Below, one piece after another: positions 1 through 8,774 of a stretch of 64,000 bases of DNA. The translations under genes were made by a program, and so were the position numbers. Under the pieces are notes generated by a model that was given only the letters and a program-made list of their open reading frames with translations, had not been told where the DNA came from and ran no database searches. Position 1 is the stretch's first letter. Each line of letters opens with the position of its first letter. Source of the DNA: Sulfurovum indicum (GTDB lineage Bacteria > Campylobacterota > Campylobacteria > Campylobacterales > Sulfurovaceae); contig NZ_CP063164.1 in NCBI RefSeq assembly GCF_014931715.1, positions 2,145,695 to 2,209,694 of the forward strand. Direction: 5' to 3'.

Positions 1-420
1 TTCATCCATCACTGATTCAAGCTCATCTGCATTGGGTGCACGTCTTGTTGCCATATATCCGGTGATCTCTCCTGCATCATTGAACTTGGGTTGAATAATC
101 GCCTCAGTCCAGTAACTTACTCCCTCTTTTGAAATATTTCGGAGATAGCCGCTCCATGTCTTGCCTGCAGAGGTCATTTGACAGGCATCTTTAAAAATGG
201 CTTCAGGCATCTGTGGATGCATATGCATACAGTGAGGCGAACCGATAACTTCTTCTTTGCTATATGCACTCACCTCTATAAAACGTCTGTTCGCGTAAGT
301 AATAATACCTTCAAGATCAGTCTCAACAAGAAGTGCTTTGCCTTCATAAATGAACTCCTCATCTTTTGCATCTTCACGACTTATCGTACTGCCTGTTCTA
401 CTGTTTGTAAATGTAACCAT
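1..420 (-). CDS. PAS-domain sensor protein, 3'-truncated by window edge
   Basis: The leftward frame from ATG at 418-420 stays open to base 1 (140 codons). An AAGGA ribosome site lies 8 bases upstream of the start. The first ~130 residues form a PAS domain of the Aer/aerotaxis type: an ITYANRRFIEVS-like first strand and helix, a MHPQMPEAIFKD segment, then GYLRNISKEG and YWTEAIIQP strands. Proteins of this type sense redox state or oxygen through bound FAD or haem, and pass the signal either to a chemotaxis receptor domain or to a separate partner. The C-terminus is outside the window, so the output domain is unknown. It could equally be a stand-alone PAS protein or the N-terminus of a kinase or diguanylate cyclase. 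Confidence 0.8.
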   Translation of the reverse strand, partial: MVTFTNSRTGSTISREDAKDEEFIYEGKALLVETDLEGIITYANRRFIEVSAYSKEEVIGSPHCMHMHPQMPEAIFKDACQMTSAGKTWSGYLRNISKEGVSYWTEAIIQPKFNDAGEITGYMATRRAPNADELESVMDE

Positions 421-443
421 TACTTTTATCCTTCAATATCAAG

Positions 444-458
444 GAGTCTGTCAGACTC
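444..458. promoter_or_regulatory. Perfect 15-bp palindrome upstream of the PAS gene
   Basis: GAGTCTG-T-CAGACTC is a perfect inverted repeat with 7-base arms and a 1-base centre, 24 bases upstream of the PAS start codon. The centre is too short for a good RNA hairpin loop, so a protein-binding operator is more likely. A second palindrome, CTCCAT-ACA-ATGGAG, lies at 540-554 in the same 195-base gap. No regulator can be named from the sequence. Confidence 0.4.
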
Positions 459-615
459 GAAGTGGTTTTGAAAGATTATAGAACAAACTGTTTTAAAGTT
501 GACTTTATCAATAAATATAATTTAGTATTATTTTATACCCTCCATACAATGGAGCAATGATCTGTCTGAGGATTTAACAGAGATTTTATAGTGTGGAAGC
601 AGATATATTACCCTT

Positions 616-1173
616 CTATGCTTCCGGTTCCTTTTTTAATGTTTTTTCTGGCAGCTTCTTTTTCTTAGGTTTTGGCTTGGTAATACCCTGTACCATAAAT
701 GTCACAGGTTCTTCTGCTTTTTGCTGAAGAAGAACCAATACTTTATCCTTTTCCCAATAGACATCAAACAGCTCTATATCTTTCATAACAGAATCTACTT
801 CTACCCGTTCATCAATCCCTACAGGCAGACGGTAGCTCCCTCCTTCAATCCTGACAAGTGTATGCCCGTTTTTCAGCACCACCCAGCAGACTTTGGCTTT
901 GGAGAGACCGTAAAGCGAATTTTTGGTCTGCTCCATACAGAGCCTGTCAAACTCCCCGTTTGTCAATGTCAGATTACCGTCACTGCTTGCAATATCAAGA
1001 TATAAAGTTTGGGTTGCACGGGTCTCTTTTTTGCTTTTTTGCAGATACTCGAACAGATGTGCATTAGAGTCGCGCAGCAAATCGACACTTTTGTAAAGTG
1101 CCGGAAGGATAAGCCCCAGAAGAGCTATGGAAATAAGAACTTCAATAAGCGTAAAACCATCACGTCTCTGCAT
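616..1173 (-). CDS. gspJ: Type II secretion minor pseudopilin, GspJ-like
   Basis: The protein begins with a short basic leader and the prepilin peptidase signature G-FTLIEVLI, with Glu at +5 of the mature form, followed by a hydrophobic helix. This marks a pseudopilin that is cleaved and N-methylated, then built into the periplasmic pseudopilus tip. At ~185 aa, and as the last gene after gspE, it best fits GspJ. The C-terminus is Lys/Pro-rich (KPKPKKKK), which is unusual. The ATG at 1171-1173 overlaps the gspE stop (TGATG), which favours it over the TTG one codon earlier. The J assignment rests on position and size rather than on diagnostic residues. Confidence 0.72.
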   Translation of the reverse strand: MQRRDGFTLIEVLISIALLGLILPALYKSVDLLRDSNAHLFEYLQKSKKETRATQTLYLDIASSDGNLTLTNGEFDRLCMEQTKNSLYGLSKAKVCWVVLKNGHTLVRIEGGSYRLPVGIDERVEVDSVMKDIELFDVYWEKDKVLVLLQQKAEEPVTFMVQGITKPKPKKKKLPEKTLKKEPEA

Positions 1174-2684
1174 CAACCATCCATCAATCCCACACGAATT
1201 GCCTCTTCATAGCTTGTCTCCCCTTCAAGCAGCATCATTTTGAGTTTGTCTGAAATAGTCACCATCCCGCGTCGTTTCATCGCTTCACGCACCTGGTGGT
1301 CATTGAAGCCATCCTTCATCATCATCTTGACCTCATCATCAACAATAAAAAGCTCGCCTATGGCCTGTCTGCCTTTATAACCAGTAAAATCACACTCTTT
1401 GCATCCTACTGCAGTAAAATAGAGTTTCTCTGACGGTATACCGATCTCCTCCGTAACTGCAGAAGGAAGTGTAGTCTGTGTTTTACAGTGGATGCAGAGT
1501 TTTCGGGTCAGGCGCTGTGCAAGGACACCAAGAAGCGTGGAAGAAATGAGAAAACTCTCAATACCCATATCCATTAGACGACTCAGGGAAGAGGTAGAGT
1601 CGTTGGTATGCAGTGTGGAGAGCAGCAGGTGCCCGGTCAATGCCGAACGCAATGCAATATCTGCTGTTTCAGAGTCACGTATCTCTCCCACCATAATAAT
1701 ATCCGGATCCTGTCTGAGGATGGAACGCAGTCCTGCTGCAAATGTAAGCCCGACTTTATCATTGACCTGGATCTGGGAAATGTTATCAGCGTTGTATTCT
1801 ACAGGATCTTCAACCGTGATGATATTCTTGTCTGGTGTAGCAATATGCTGGAGACAGGCATGCAGCGTAGTTGACTTACCCGAACCGGTAGGACCGGTTA
1901 CCAGAATCATTCCGTGGGCATGTGTAAGCAGTTTATAGAGACTTCTGGTGACATCTTCATGGAAGCCCAGAGACTCCAGTGTAGGGATCTGGTCACTCTG
2001 TGCCAGAATACGCATCACCACACGTTCTCCATGGTAAGTAGGCAGAATGGAGACCCTGACATCAAGAGTCTTTCCTGAGATAGATATCTGCGTACGTCCA
2101 TCCTGCGGAATACGTTTTTCGGAGATATCCAGGTTGGAGATGACCTTGATACGGTTAATGACCAGGCCGATGATCATCTTGTCCAGATCAATATGCTTTT
2201 TGAGTGCGCCATCTATACGCAGACGCACTTCTCCTTTATACTCCCCACTTTCAATGTGAATATCACTCGCTCCCTTTTGGATCGCCTGAAAAAAGAGAGA
2301 ATTCACCAGCTTGATAATAGGTGCGGACTCTTCGTTGGAAAGAAGATCCTGCGAGTTCCGGATAAACTCAAGAAGATCGGACTCTACTTCGATGAGCTCT
2401 TCTGTCGCGGTGGACATCTTTTCAAAATCCGAACCGGTCTGAATTTCAAGGAATTTGTTTCGAAGGCGTTCAAAACTCTCTTCATCAACAATACTAATGG
2501 GATAATCCAGTCCCAGCTTGGCAAGATGATTTAGCGCTTCACCCATACTTCCTTCTTCAACAATTGCCCGTTTCTCCCCTTCTATTTCAGAGAAAAGCAG
2601 TGCATGTCTAATAGCAAGTTTATGATTGATATCCTCTTCCCAGAGCGGTTCAAGATTGACATCCTGCAGGCGGGGGAAAAGCAT
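1173..2684 (-). CDS. gspE: Type II secretion ATPase GspE
   Basis: This is the cytoplasmic hexameric ATPase that drives pseudopilus assembly, docking on GspL and GspF. Its 503 aa are the family's usual length. It has an N-terminal MshEN-like region (residues ~1-100), a Walker A GPTGSGKSTT at about 262-271, an Asp box (ITVEDPVEY), a Walker B region DPDIIMVGEIRD, a His box (STLHTNDS), and a zinc-binding CxxC...CxxC pair (CIHC and CKEC) as in GspE/PilB. It starts 2 bases after the gspD stop and its stop overlaps the next gene, so it is translated within the leftward gsp operon. A PilB-type pilus ATPase is the main alternative, but the gspC/D/K neighbours decide for T2SS. Confidence 0.95.
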   Translation of the reverse strand: MLFPRLQDVNLEPLWEEDINHKLAIRHALLFSEIEGEKRAIVEEGSMGEALNHLAKLGLDYPISIVDEESFERLRNKFLEIQTGSDFEKMSTATEELIEVESDLLEFIRNSQDLLSNEESAPIIKLVNSLFFQAIQKGASDIHIESGEYKGEVRLRIDGALKKHIDLDKMIIGLVINRIKVISNLDISEKRIPQDGRTQISISGKTLDVRVSILPTYHGERVVMRILAQSDQIPTLESLGFHEDVTRSLYKLLTHAHGMILVTGPTGSGKSTTLHACLQHIATPDKNIITVEDPVEYNADNISQIQVNDKVGLTFAAGLRSILRQDPDIIMVGEIRDSETADIALRSALTGHLLLSTLHTNDSTSSLSRLMDMGIESFLISSTLLGVLAQRLTRKLCIHCKTQTTLPSAVTEEIGIPSEKLYFTAVGCKECDFTGYKGRQAIGELFIVDDEVKMMMKDGFNDHQVREAMKRRGMVTISDKLKMMLLEGETSYEEAIRVGLMDG

Positions 2685-2686
2685 CG

Positions 2687-4699
2687 CTAGAACTCCTCAT
2701 CTGTATTGAGGATATCAAGGTTGCTCCCCGGTACACGGCTGCGTACTGTGCGGTGTGAAGCAGGCGCATTGGAGACTCCTTCTCCCGGCAGTTTTCCTTC
2801 TGCTTTTGCCTCCAGCCCTTTACGCACAAAAGCATTGTATTTGGTTTGTATCTCTTCCAGTTCTGCAAGCGCTGCCCGTAAACGCTGAAGGTCATTACTG
2901 TTTCTTACAATATAAGGTGTGAGATAGATGACAACATTTACTTTACTCTGAGCATTGTCTCTGGAAGTAAAGAGTTCCCCAAGTACAGGAATATCTCCCA
3001 AGAAAGGTACTTTTGTAATCGTTTTTCCCCCTGCACTTTTAATCAAGCCACCTAAAATAATCGTCTCTCCATTATTTACAATTGCATTGGTCAACACTTT
3101 ACGTTTTGTTGTTGTCGGACGGTCTGCGGAAGCACTTGAGCCTGGCAGAACATCTTCGATCTGTGTTTCCACCTCCAATGTGACTTTGTTATTACTGGAG
3201 AGTCTCGGTTTTACTTTGAGGGTGATACCGATATCTTCTCTTGAGTAGTTATTGATAATATTGCCCTGCCCCTGCGTAGTCTGCTGTGCCTGCGTCAAAA
3301 TAGACTGTGTCTGCCCCACATAGATGGACGCTTCTTTATTATTGGTACATAAAATAGAAGGTTCACTCAGAATGTGTGCAGCACCGTTTTGTTTAAGAAG
3401 GTCAAGTTTTGCACCAAGGGCAAAAACCTGTGAAATATTGGAATCAAAACTGAAAGGTGCATTTGTTTCTGTTCCAATTGGATTTCCAGCATCATTATAA
3501 ATGGTTGTACTCCCTCCCTGATTAAGGAATCCCAACAGCGTCTGAGAGACCATCAAAGAAGAGGCTCCCATATTTCCTGCCAGAGAGTAAAGCCCCGTTG
3601 ATGTAATCTTTCCTCCTTCAAACCCGTATTTGAGCCCGATCTGCTTTGCAAGATTCTTATTGATCTCCACGATACGTGCTTTAACATAGACCTGTACTTT
3701 GGGAATATCTATTTTTTTGACCGTCTCCCTTATGTTCCTGATCTGCTCCCCGGTTGCAAGTACTATAAGCGCATTTCTTTCCACATCTGAAACCACCATA
3801 GCCTTACTGGGCGGCTTCCCGCCTTTTTTAGGCTGTTTGAGAGCTACGCTGTTCATCTGGGAAACAAGTTTACTCAAAATCTTCTCCATCTCTTCCACAT
3901 TGGAGTTCTTCAGGCGGATCACATACATCTTCTGTGTCTGGTCCTCTCCTTTAATATCCAACTGTTTGATATAGTGGATCATTCGCTGGATGTTATCCTC
4001 TTTCCCTACAAGAATAATAGAGTTTGTAGCATCATCTTTGAATATATCGACCTTCTCACTCTCAATTGTTTGGGGGAAAAGCTTTTTAGCCATATTCTGT
4101 GCATTGGGAAAGAGATCTTTGACGCTGGAGTTTTTGAGCTTGATGACTGTCGAACGTTTCACACCGCGTTTTTCAATGGCATTGATAAGCTTGGAGATGG
4201 ATCGGAGTGAACGGGGTGTTGCCGTAATGGCAAGTACATTATTTTCCTTAAACGAGATCACTTTGTCATTCTTGTGCAAGAGAGGTTTGATCTTGGCACG
4301 AACGACAGCCGCATTGGAGCTCTTCAGCGGGAACATAACCGTCTTCATCGTCTCACCCTCAATAGAGCTGCTGACATCAAGTCCCTCTCCTGAAGCAGTT
4401 GAGCCTTTGACAACCTTGTAGAAGTCGCCCTGGTCGATAATTGTCAACCCTTTACTGCCAAGAATAGAGTTCGCCAGAGGGATCAGGGAAGATTTTTTGA
4501 TAGGCTCCTGTGCAATGAAGTTTATTTTTCCTTTGAGATCTGCATCGATCAGAATATTCTTATGGGTAATCTTGGAGACCATCTCAATAAAGTCTTTTAC
4601 ACTGACATCTCGAAGATTCAGGTCGACTTTCTGCTCTTCTGCCTGTACCAATGCTGTTGACAACATCAGCAATACCATAATGATCTTAATTGATTTCAT
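2687..4699 (-). CDS. gspD: Type II secretion outer-membrane secretin GspD
   Basis: The protein has 670 aa with a Sec signal peptide (MKSIKII...ALVQAEE). An N0 domain (LNLRDVSVKDFIEMV, from ~25) is followed by three N1-N3-type repeats (FPLKSSNAAVVRAKI, IKLKNSSVKDLF, IRLKNSNVEEMEKIL). The secretin/C domain starts near VYVKARIVEI and ends with the conserved NGETIILGGLI and VPFLGDIPVLG motifs. It forms the outer-membrane channel through which folded exoproteins leave. No lipobox is seen, so targeting must use another mechanism. A Gln/Gly-rich patch (TQAQQTTQGQGN) lies in the gate region. Its start overlaps the end of gspC by 14 bases. Confidence 0.96.
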   Translation of the reverse strand: MKSIKIIMVLLMLSTALVQAEEQKVDLNLRDVSVKDFIEMVSKITHKNILIDADLKGKINFIAQEPIKKSSLIPLANSILGSKGLTIIDQGDFYKVVKGSTASGEGLDVSSSIEGETMKTVMFPLKSSNAAVVRAKIKPLLHKNDKVISFKENNVLAITATPRSLRSISKLINAIEKRGVKRSTVIKLKNSSVKDLFPNAQNMAKKLFPQTIESEKVDIFKDDATNSIILVGKEDNIQRMIHYIKQLDIKGEDQTQKMYVIRLKNSNVEEMEKILSKLVSQMNSVALKQPKKGGKPPSKAMVVSDVERNALIVLATGEQIRNIRETVKKIDIPKVQVYVKARIVEINKNLAKQIGLKYGFEGGKITSTGLYSLAGNMGASSLMVSQTLLGFLNQGGSTTIYNDAGNPIGTETNAPFSFDSNISQVFALGAKLDLLKQNGAAHILSEPSILCTNNKEASIYVGQTQSILTQAQQTTQGQGNIINNYSREDIGITLKVKPRLSSNNKVTLEVETQIEDVLPGSSASADRPTTTKRKVLTNAIVNNGETIILGGLIKSAGGKTITKVPFLGDIPVLGELFTSRDNAQSKVNVVIYLTPYIVRNSNDLQRLRAALAELEEIQTKYNAFVRKGLEAKAEGKLPGEGVSNAPASHRTVRSRVPGSNLDILNTDEEF

Positions 4700-5528
4700 A
4701 CTCTAACTCCATCTCTTTATTTCCCCTTTGTATCGTTAGTGTGACGTTCGGTGTATCGTCAATATGCTTATAGGCCTCAAACGCTGCATTATAGCTTGTC
4801 AACTCCTGTCCGTTGACAGACTTGAGTATATCTCCCCGCTTGACACCCAGTTTTTCAAATGGACTGCCGCGCCTGACAAAGGTAATACGGAACCCTTCAA
4901 GCTTGTCTCCTTTTTTTACCTCTTTGATACCGATATTCTTATAGGTATCATCCAAATTCTTGATATAGTGGTCAATGAGGGACTTATCAATGATCTTATG
5001 GTCCCCCATATCGATCACCTCTCCTTCTACTGCAGAGGTGCTCTTTTGATCACCCCTGTTATTTGATGACACAGGCCGTATAGTAGCACTCCCCTTACTG
5101 CTTTCAGGTTTGAGAAGTGTCACTTTATATACTTTGCCGTTCTTTCTGAAAAGAGCAAAGTTGCTTCCTGCACCTTCAAGGACAAACCCGTTGACTGCTT
5201 CCCCTTTTGCAAGCACCTTACTTTTCCCTTTATACTTAACCGTGACAACTGTCTTGTCCGGTGCATGATAGAGTGCAAGCAGTTTGATCTCCTTGATACT
5301 TCCTGCCTGTTTGACAACCTTTGTCCTTTTTGGGGGGACAGGGGCATCATTTGGCGTAAGTTTGATACGGTAGTAAAGCGGTTTGGCTCTTCTCTCCTCT
5401 GTATGGTTCACCCCCTGCACAGGAGTGAAAGCAACCTCAACAGAAAACCAAAGCAGTTTGATCAACAGCAATATGATGAGAATACCAATAAGCTTTTTGA
5501 TCATTTGAGGGTTAAAAAGCGGTTTCAT
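4686..5528 (-). CDS. gspC: Type II secretion inner-membrane protein GspC with PDZ domain
   Basis: The 280-aa protein has one N-terminal membrane helix (residues ~10-30, IGILIILLLIKLLWF), a periplasmic HR-like domain (IKLLALYHAPDKTVVTVKYKGKSKVLAKGE, ~85-130), and a C-terminal PDZ domain (GFRITFVRRGSPFEKLGVKRGDILKSVNG..., ~205-280). GspC links the inner-membrane platform to the N0 domain of the secretin and helps select substrates. The HR and PDZ order is the classic GspC layout. It sits directly upstream of gspD and overlaps both neighbours, as expected for a coupled operon. Confidence 0.9.
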   Translation of the reverse strand: MKPLFNPQMIKKLIGILIILLLIKLLWFSVEVAFTPVQGVNHTEERRAKPLYYRIKLTPNDAPVPPKRTKVVKQAGSIKEIKLLALYHAPDKTVVTVKYKGKSKVLAKGEAVNGFVLEGAGSNFALFRKNGKVYKVTLLKPESSKGSATIRPVSSNNRGDQKSTSAVEGEVIDMGDHKIIDKSLIDHYIKNLDDTYKNIGIKEVKKGDKLEGFRITFVRRGSPFEKLGVKRGDILKSVNGQELTSYNAAFEAYKHIDDTPNVTLTIQRGNKEMELEYEIN

Positions 5529-6027
5529 AATACCATCCTTTTTCCCCTTGTTTCAGCTGTGGCAGAATTGCCTCGATATCTTTAGTCTCGGTAAAATCTA
5601 CATGCAGTGTACGCTGTGTTACAGAAAGTGTTCCTTCCGCTTTGCCGAAACTTCCCTCTGCGCTAATAGACAGACGCATCGGATGGAGTATCGAGTGGGT
5701 TACAATGATACTTTCTGCCCGTTCTGGCATCATTGTCTTGAGCCCCTCGTCTACCGCAAGGCCTGTTGCCTCTACTTTCGTATAGAACAGCAGGGTTGAA
5801 AAAGATATCTCTTGTACCGTTGCGATCCGGATCCCTTTGACATACACCACAGCATCTTTAAGTGTCAATCCGAACAGATTTTCTTCAATCGCAGCTTCAT
5901 TGATCTCGACCCCCTGTTTGGCCAATACCCTTTCCAGACTGAAATAGAGCTCCTCTTTGGGCATAAACACAAACAGTGCAGTCCAGACAATCAGAAATCC
6001 AAGAAGGAGTTTTTTTACCATTTGCAT
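5512..6027 (-). CDS. gspN: GspN-like type II secretion accessory protein
   Basis: The 171-aa protein has a single N-terminal membrane helix (LLLGFLIVWTALFVFMP) and a periplasmic region rich in short beta strands (ENLFGLTLKDAVVYVKGIRIATVQEISFS). The repeated pattern resembles GspN and AsmA-like proteins, which are associated with some type II systems but are not always needed. It overlaps gspM and gspC by 13-17 bases. The family call rests on fold pattern and operon place; no catalytic motif exists to confirm it. At 171 aa it is shorter than the usual ~250-aa GspN. Confidence 0.6.
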   Translation of the reverse strand: MQMVKKLLLGFLIVWTALFVFMPKEELYFSLERVLAKQGVEINEAAIEENLFGLTLKDAVVYVKGIRIATVQEISFSTLLFYTKVEATGLAVDEGLKTMMPERAESIIVTHSILHPMRLSISAEGSFGKAEGTLSVTQRTLHVDFTETKDIEAILPQLKQGEKGWYYETAF

Positions 6028-6416
6028 CGTATCTCCATGCTGTAATTCTCCCCTCTCTTTTTAACCTTTAGAGATTCGATCTGTACGGCGATATTCAGGA
6101 ACTTTGTCACCAGAGTGTTGACCTCCGAAGCCTTCAGCTCACTGAATACTGCTGTAAGTTTCTTACCTTTTTTTTGCCATTGTACTTTTGAAGAGGGGAT
6201 CAATGTACGTACTCTGTCGAGTTTTTCAGAAATACGTTTATCGCCCCAGATCTTCTTGAGGCTGCCTATTTCCCGGAGTGTTGCGACTTCTGTTTCCATA
6301 ACCCGGTTTACCTCTGCAGTTGCAGAGCGTTGTTTCATTTTATACCCGAATGCAGCCAAAGCAAAGAGCAGAGAGGCACCAACAATAAGCTCATTACGGT
6401 AATGTTTCCAACTCAT
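6015..6416 (-). CDS. gspM: GspM-like inner-membrane platform protein
   Basis: The 133-aa protein has an N-terminal membrane helix (ELIVGASLLFALAAFGYKM), a short coiled-coil stretch with ETEVATLREIGSLKKIW, and a ferredoxin-like C-terminal domain (FSELKASEVNTLVTKFLNIAVQIESLKVKKR). This is the plan of GspM/PilO, which pairs with GspL/PilN in the assembly platform. Sequence in this family diverges quickly, so position between gspL and the gspN/gspC genes carries much of the call. Its ATG overlaps the gspL stop by 4 bases. Confidence 0.65.
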   Translation of the reverse strand: MSWKHYRNELIVGASLLFALAAFGYKMKQRSATAEVNRVMETEVATLREIGSLKKIWGDKRISEKLDRVRTLIPSSKVQWQKKGKKLTAVFSELKASEVNTLVTKFLNIAVQIESLKVKKRGENYSMEIRCKW

Positions 6417-7342
6417 AGTTTTCCCTTAACCACAATTTCATTGTTTGCGGAACGGCTGCTTTTACTGAAGCCTGCGCTCTTGAGCAGATCATCCAAACGT
6501 TTGGCAACACGCTTGTCTCTGGTGACAAATACTGCCTTAAAGCCCTTTGGATCAAGCTCGAAATCTGTTAAGGTGACTCCTTTGAAGATCAGCCCTGAGA
6601 TCTTTTCAATGATCTCCCGCTTGCGCCTTTCCAGCCTATCGATATTGCGATACTTGTCTGCAATACTCTTCCGGCTATACGCACTCTGCAATGCAGGGTA
6701 GGTTTTATAAAGTTCATTCTGCTCTGCCTGGAGCCCGATATTGTTCTTCCCGTAGCGCCACCCTTCTGCGATCCAAACCACACCAAAAAGGGAAAAAGCC
6801 ACGGCAAGTACAACAGCCTGTTTTTTACTTAAAAGTGAAGCACTCCCTGTCTCCAGCTGTATACCTTTATTGGGCCTGAACTGTTCATTAAACGTCGTGA
6901 ATGTCTGCTGTGCCACGGCCAAACGGGGTACGACCACCACTGTATCGTCAAATACTGCCAATACCTCTTTTTCTCCAAGGGAGAGAGGTGCAGTGAAGTG
7001 TTCAAGTGCCTGTTGTGCAAAGAAGAGTTTTGAGACTTTGTCAGGCGTGATTCCTTTTTCTTCAAGGAATGCCGTAATCTCTTCTGCATTGTAGGCGATA
7101 AACACCCACTTCTCTCCCTGCTGAAAGACGAAGTAATCATACCTGGAGTGCTCTTCCAGCAAGCCTTCGAAGAGAGAAGGCGCAACCTTTCTTGCCCGAT
7201 AGGCATACTTGACAGGAAGCGCCTCTTTTTTCATTGTATAGAACTGGGGGGTCAGCATGATATCTACAGGGGCATCCAGTGTTACCTGCTCCATATTCCG
7301 GTGGACCAACATAAGCCTTCTACTGCTTCCCATAAAACTCAA
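6413..7342 (-). CDS. gspL: GspL-like platform protein
   Basis: The 309-aa protein has a cytoplasmic N-terminal domain (~1-170) with the degenerate actin-like fold expected of GspL. A single membrane helix follows at ~173-193 (QAVVLAVAFSLFGVVWIAEGW), then a periplasmic coiled coil (RLERRKREIIEKI) and a small ferredoxin-like domain (VTLTDFELDPKGFKAVFVTRD). GspL recruits the GspE ATPase and pairs with GspM. The layout fits GspL better than the shorter PilN. The start may be codon 1 or Met4; the upstream end overlaps gspK by 23 bases. Confidence 0.7.
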   Translation of the reverse strand: MSFMGSSRRLMLVHRNMEQVTLDAPVDIMLTPQFYTMKKEALPVKYAYRARKVAPSLFEGLLEEHSRYDYFVFQQGEKWVFIAYNAEEITAFLEEKGITPDKVSKLFFAQQALEHFTAPLSLGEKEVLAVFDDTVVVVPRLAVAQQTFTTFNEQFRPNKGIQLETGSASLLSKKQAVVLAVAFSLFGVVWIAEGWRYGKNNIGLQAEQNELYKTYPALQSAYSRKSIADKYRNIDRLERRKREIIEKISGLIFKGVTLTDFELDPKGFKAVFVTRDKRVAKRLDDLLKSAGFSKSSRSANNEIVVKGKL

Positions 7343-8249
7343 AATCTTTTACCTCTCCCTCTTTATCTATAAATGCGAACATAAACTGTTCCCCCTCGTA
7401 CCCGAAGGTCACCTCACAGTGTGACTGGTCAACGAACTTTTCTGTATACAGTTTTTGGTCAAAGGCAATACCGTATCGGGACAAAAGACTTTTAAGCGCT
7501 CCCTCTGCTTCTACCCACTCCTCTTTAAGTGTTTCCCTGTCAATATCAAAAAGGATTGAGAGCAGTTCTATCGAAAGGTAGTCTCCCGCGATCACATTCT
7601 TTGCTGCTGCTTTGGAGACAGGGTTGAAAACAAAATATTTTCTCCACGCTATACGTCCGACTTTCTTGTCATCCACTTCGAACTGATACCGGTTTAGAAG
7701 CTGTTCAAACTGCTGATATGATATAATACCATCTTTTTGTCTCAAACGTCTTTGCTCTTCCCCGACCCCGCTCTTATCATTTCCTATAGCTTCAAAAAGT
7801 ATCTCCTCCAGTCTGGAAGGATCTTCAATATCATACTCCTGAACCAATGCTTCAAAGACCTTTTGTACAGTATTGTACTGTACGACCATTAACGGGTCAT
7901 TACCATATCCAAGCCAATTGATATTCACCCCGTTGGTCAACGGACGGCACTGCAGGACCATGGAGAAACGTCCGTCTTTGGACTGTAACGGAACGGGGGA
8001 TGTGTAGAGCGTATTATAAAGCGTTTTCTTCTCTTTGAATTTACCGATGATCCCTTTCAGGTCAGCAAAATAGAGATTGGCCTGAATCAAAGCTTTGGTC
8101 GCACTTGCTTCTTTTCTGGCAATATCCAGATATCCGATCAGCACTCCGGCCAATGCAATAAGTACTGTCAGTACGGAGAGAGTGATGATAAGGGCAAACC
8201 CTCTTTTCTGGGAAGTGCCGGAAGATATCAATGCAAGGGGTTTATCCAT
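7320..8249 (-). CDS. gspK: Type II secretion minor pseudopilin GspK
   Basis: The N-terminus reads KRGFALIITLSVLTVLIAL: a prepilin-type leader and hydrophobic helix that lacks the usual Glu5, as is typical for GspK, the large pseudopilin capping the pseudopilus tip. The 309-aa length and the large globular domain with an HhH-like segment (DIEDPSRLEEILFEAIGND) agree. It is the first gene of the leftward gsp operon, diverging from gspG across a 70-base promoter gap. Confidence is good because size, missing Glu5 and position all point the same way. Confidence 0.85.
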   Translation of the reverse strand: MDKPLALISSGTSQKRGFALIITLSVLTVLIALAGVLIGYLDIARKEASATKALIQANLYFADLKGIIGKFKEKKTLYNTLYTSPVPLQSKDGRFSMVLQCRPLTNGVNINWLGYGNDPLMVVQYNTVQKVFEALVQEYDIEDPSRLEEILFEAIGNDKSGVGEEQRRLRQKDGIISYQQFEQLLNRYQFEVDDKKVGRIAWRKYFVFNPVSKAAAKNVIAGDYLSIELLSILFDIDRETLKEEWVEAEGALKSLLSRYGIAFDQKLYTEKFVDQSHCEVTFGYEGEQFMFAFIDKEGEVKDFEFYGKQ

Positions 8250-8319
8250 CTAAAAGCTCTATTAAAGTAAAATCGTTAAAATATTGTAAATATTATACCA
8301 AAGTAAACCAAGGATTGTT
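8250..8319. promoter_or_regulatory. Divergent promoter region between gspK and gspG
   Basis: This 70-base AT-rich gap separates the two type II secretion blocks and must hold promoters for both. A TATTAT-type -10 lies at about 8292-8297 for the rightward genes, and an AAGGA ribosome site precedes the gspG ATG at 8320. No clear operator palindrome is seen. One shared control region is a simple way to keep platform and pseudopilin expression in step. Confidence 0.55.
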
Positions 8320-8766
8320 ATGAAAGCACCTGTAAACAGACAGAACAAAATGCTTAGAAGCGGCTTCTCTCTGATCGAACTTCTTATTGTTATCGTTATT
8401 CTGGGAGGCCTTGTTGCCGTTGTCGCACCCGGTCTCATGGATTCAGCCGATCAAGCCAAGCGTGATACCGTCTGCCTGAAAATGAACGACCTTAAAAAAC
8501 GTCTGGACATGTTTAAGCTTGACAACGGTATCTACCCTGATACGGAAGAAGGTTTTAACGCACTTCTCAACAACCCCGATCCAGACAAGTATCCGAACTA
8601 CCGTACAAAACCCTACCTGAAAAAACTGCCGAAAGATTCATGGAAAACACCGTTTGTATATATCAATAAAGGGGATAGTGTAGAGATCATCTCCTTTGGA
8701 GCGGACAGAAAAGAAGGAGGGGAAGAGAACGGCAGAGACATTCTCTTCTCCGAGTGTAACAAATAG
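8320..8766 (+). CDS. gspG: Type II secretion major pseudopilin GspG
   Basis: The 148-aa protein has a 15-residue basic leader and the cleavage/methylation signature SGFSLIELLIVIVILG. The GspG body follows, with DQAKRDT in the alpha helix, LDNGIYPDTEEGFNAL, PYLKKLPKDSWKTPFVY, and the calcium-site loop near FGADRKEGG...RDI. It forms the bulk of the pseudopilus that pushes exoproteins through GspD. It is the first gene of the rightward block; gspH follows 8 bases later. Confidence 0.96.
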   Translation: MKAPVNRQNKMLRSGFSLIELLIVIVILGGLVAVVAPGLMDSADQAKRDTVCLKMNDLKKRLDMFKLDNGIYPDTEEGFNALLNNPDPDKYPNYRTKPYLKKLPKDSWKTPFVYINKGDSVEIISFGADRKEGGEENGRDILFSECNK

Positions 8767-8774
8767 TCCCCTGT

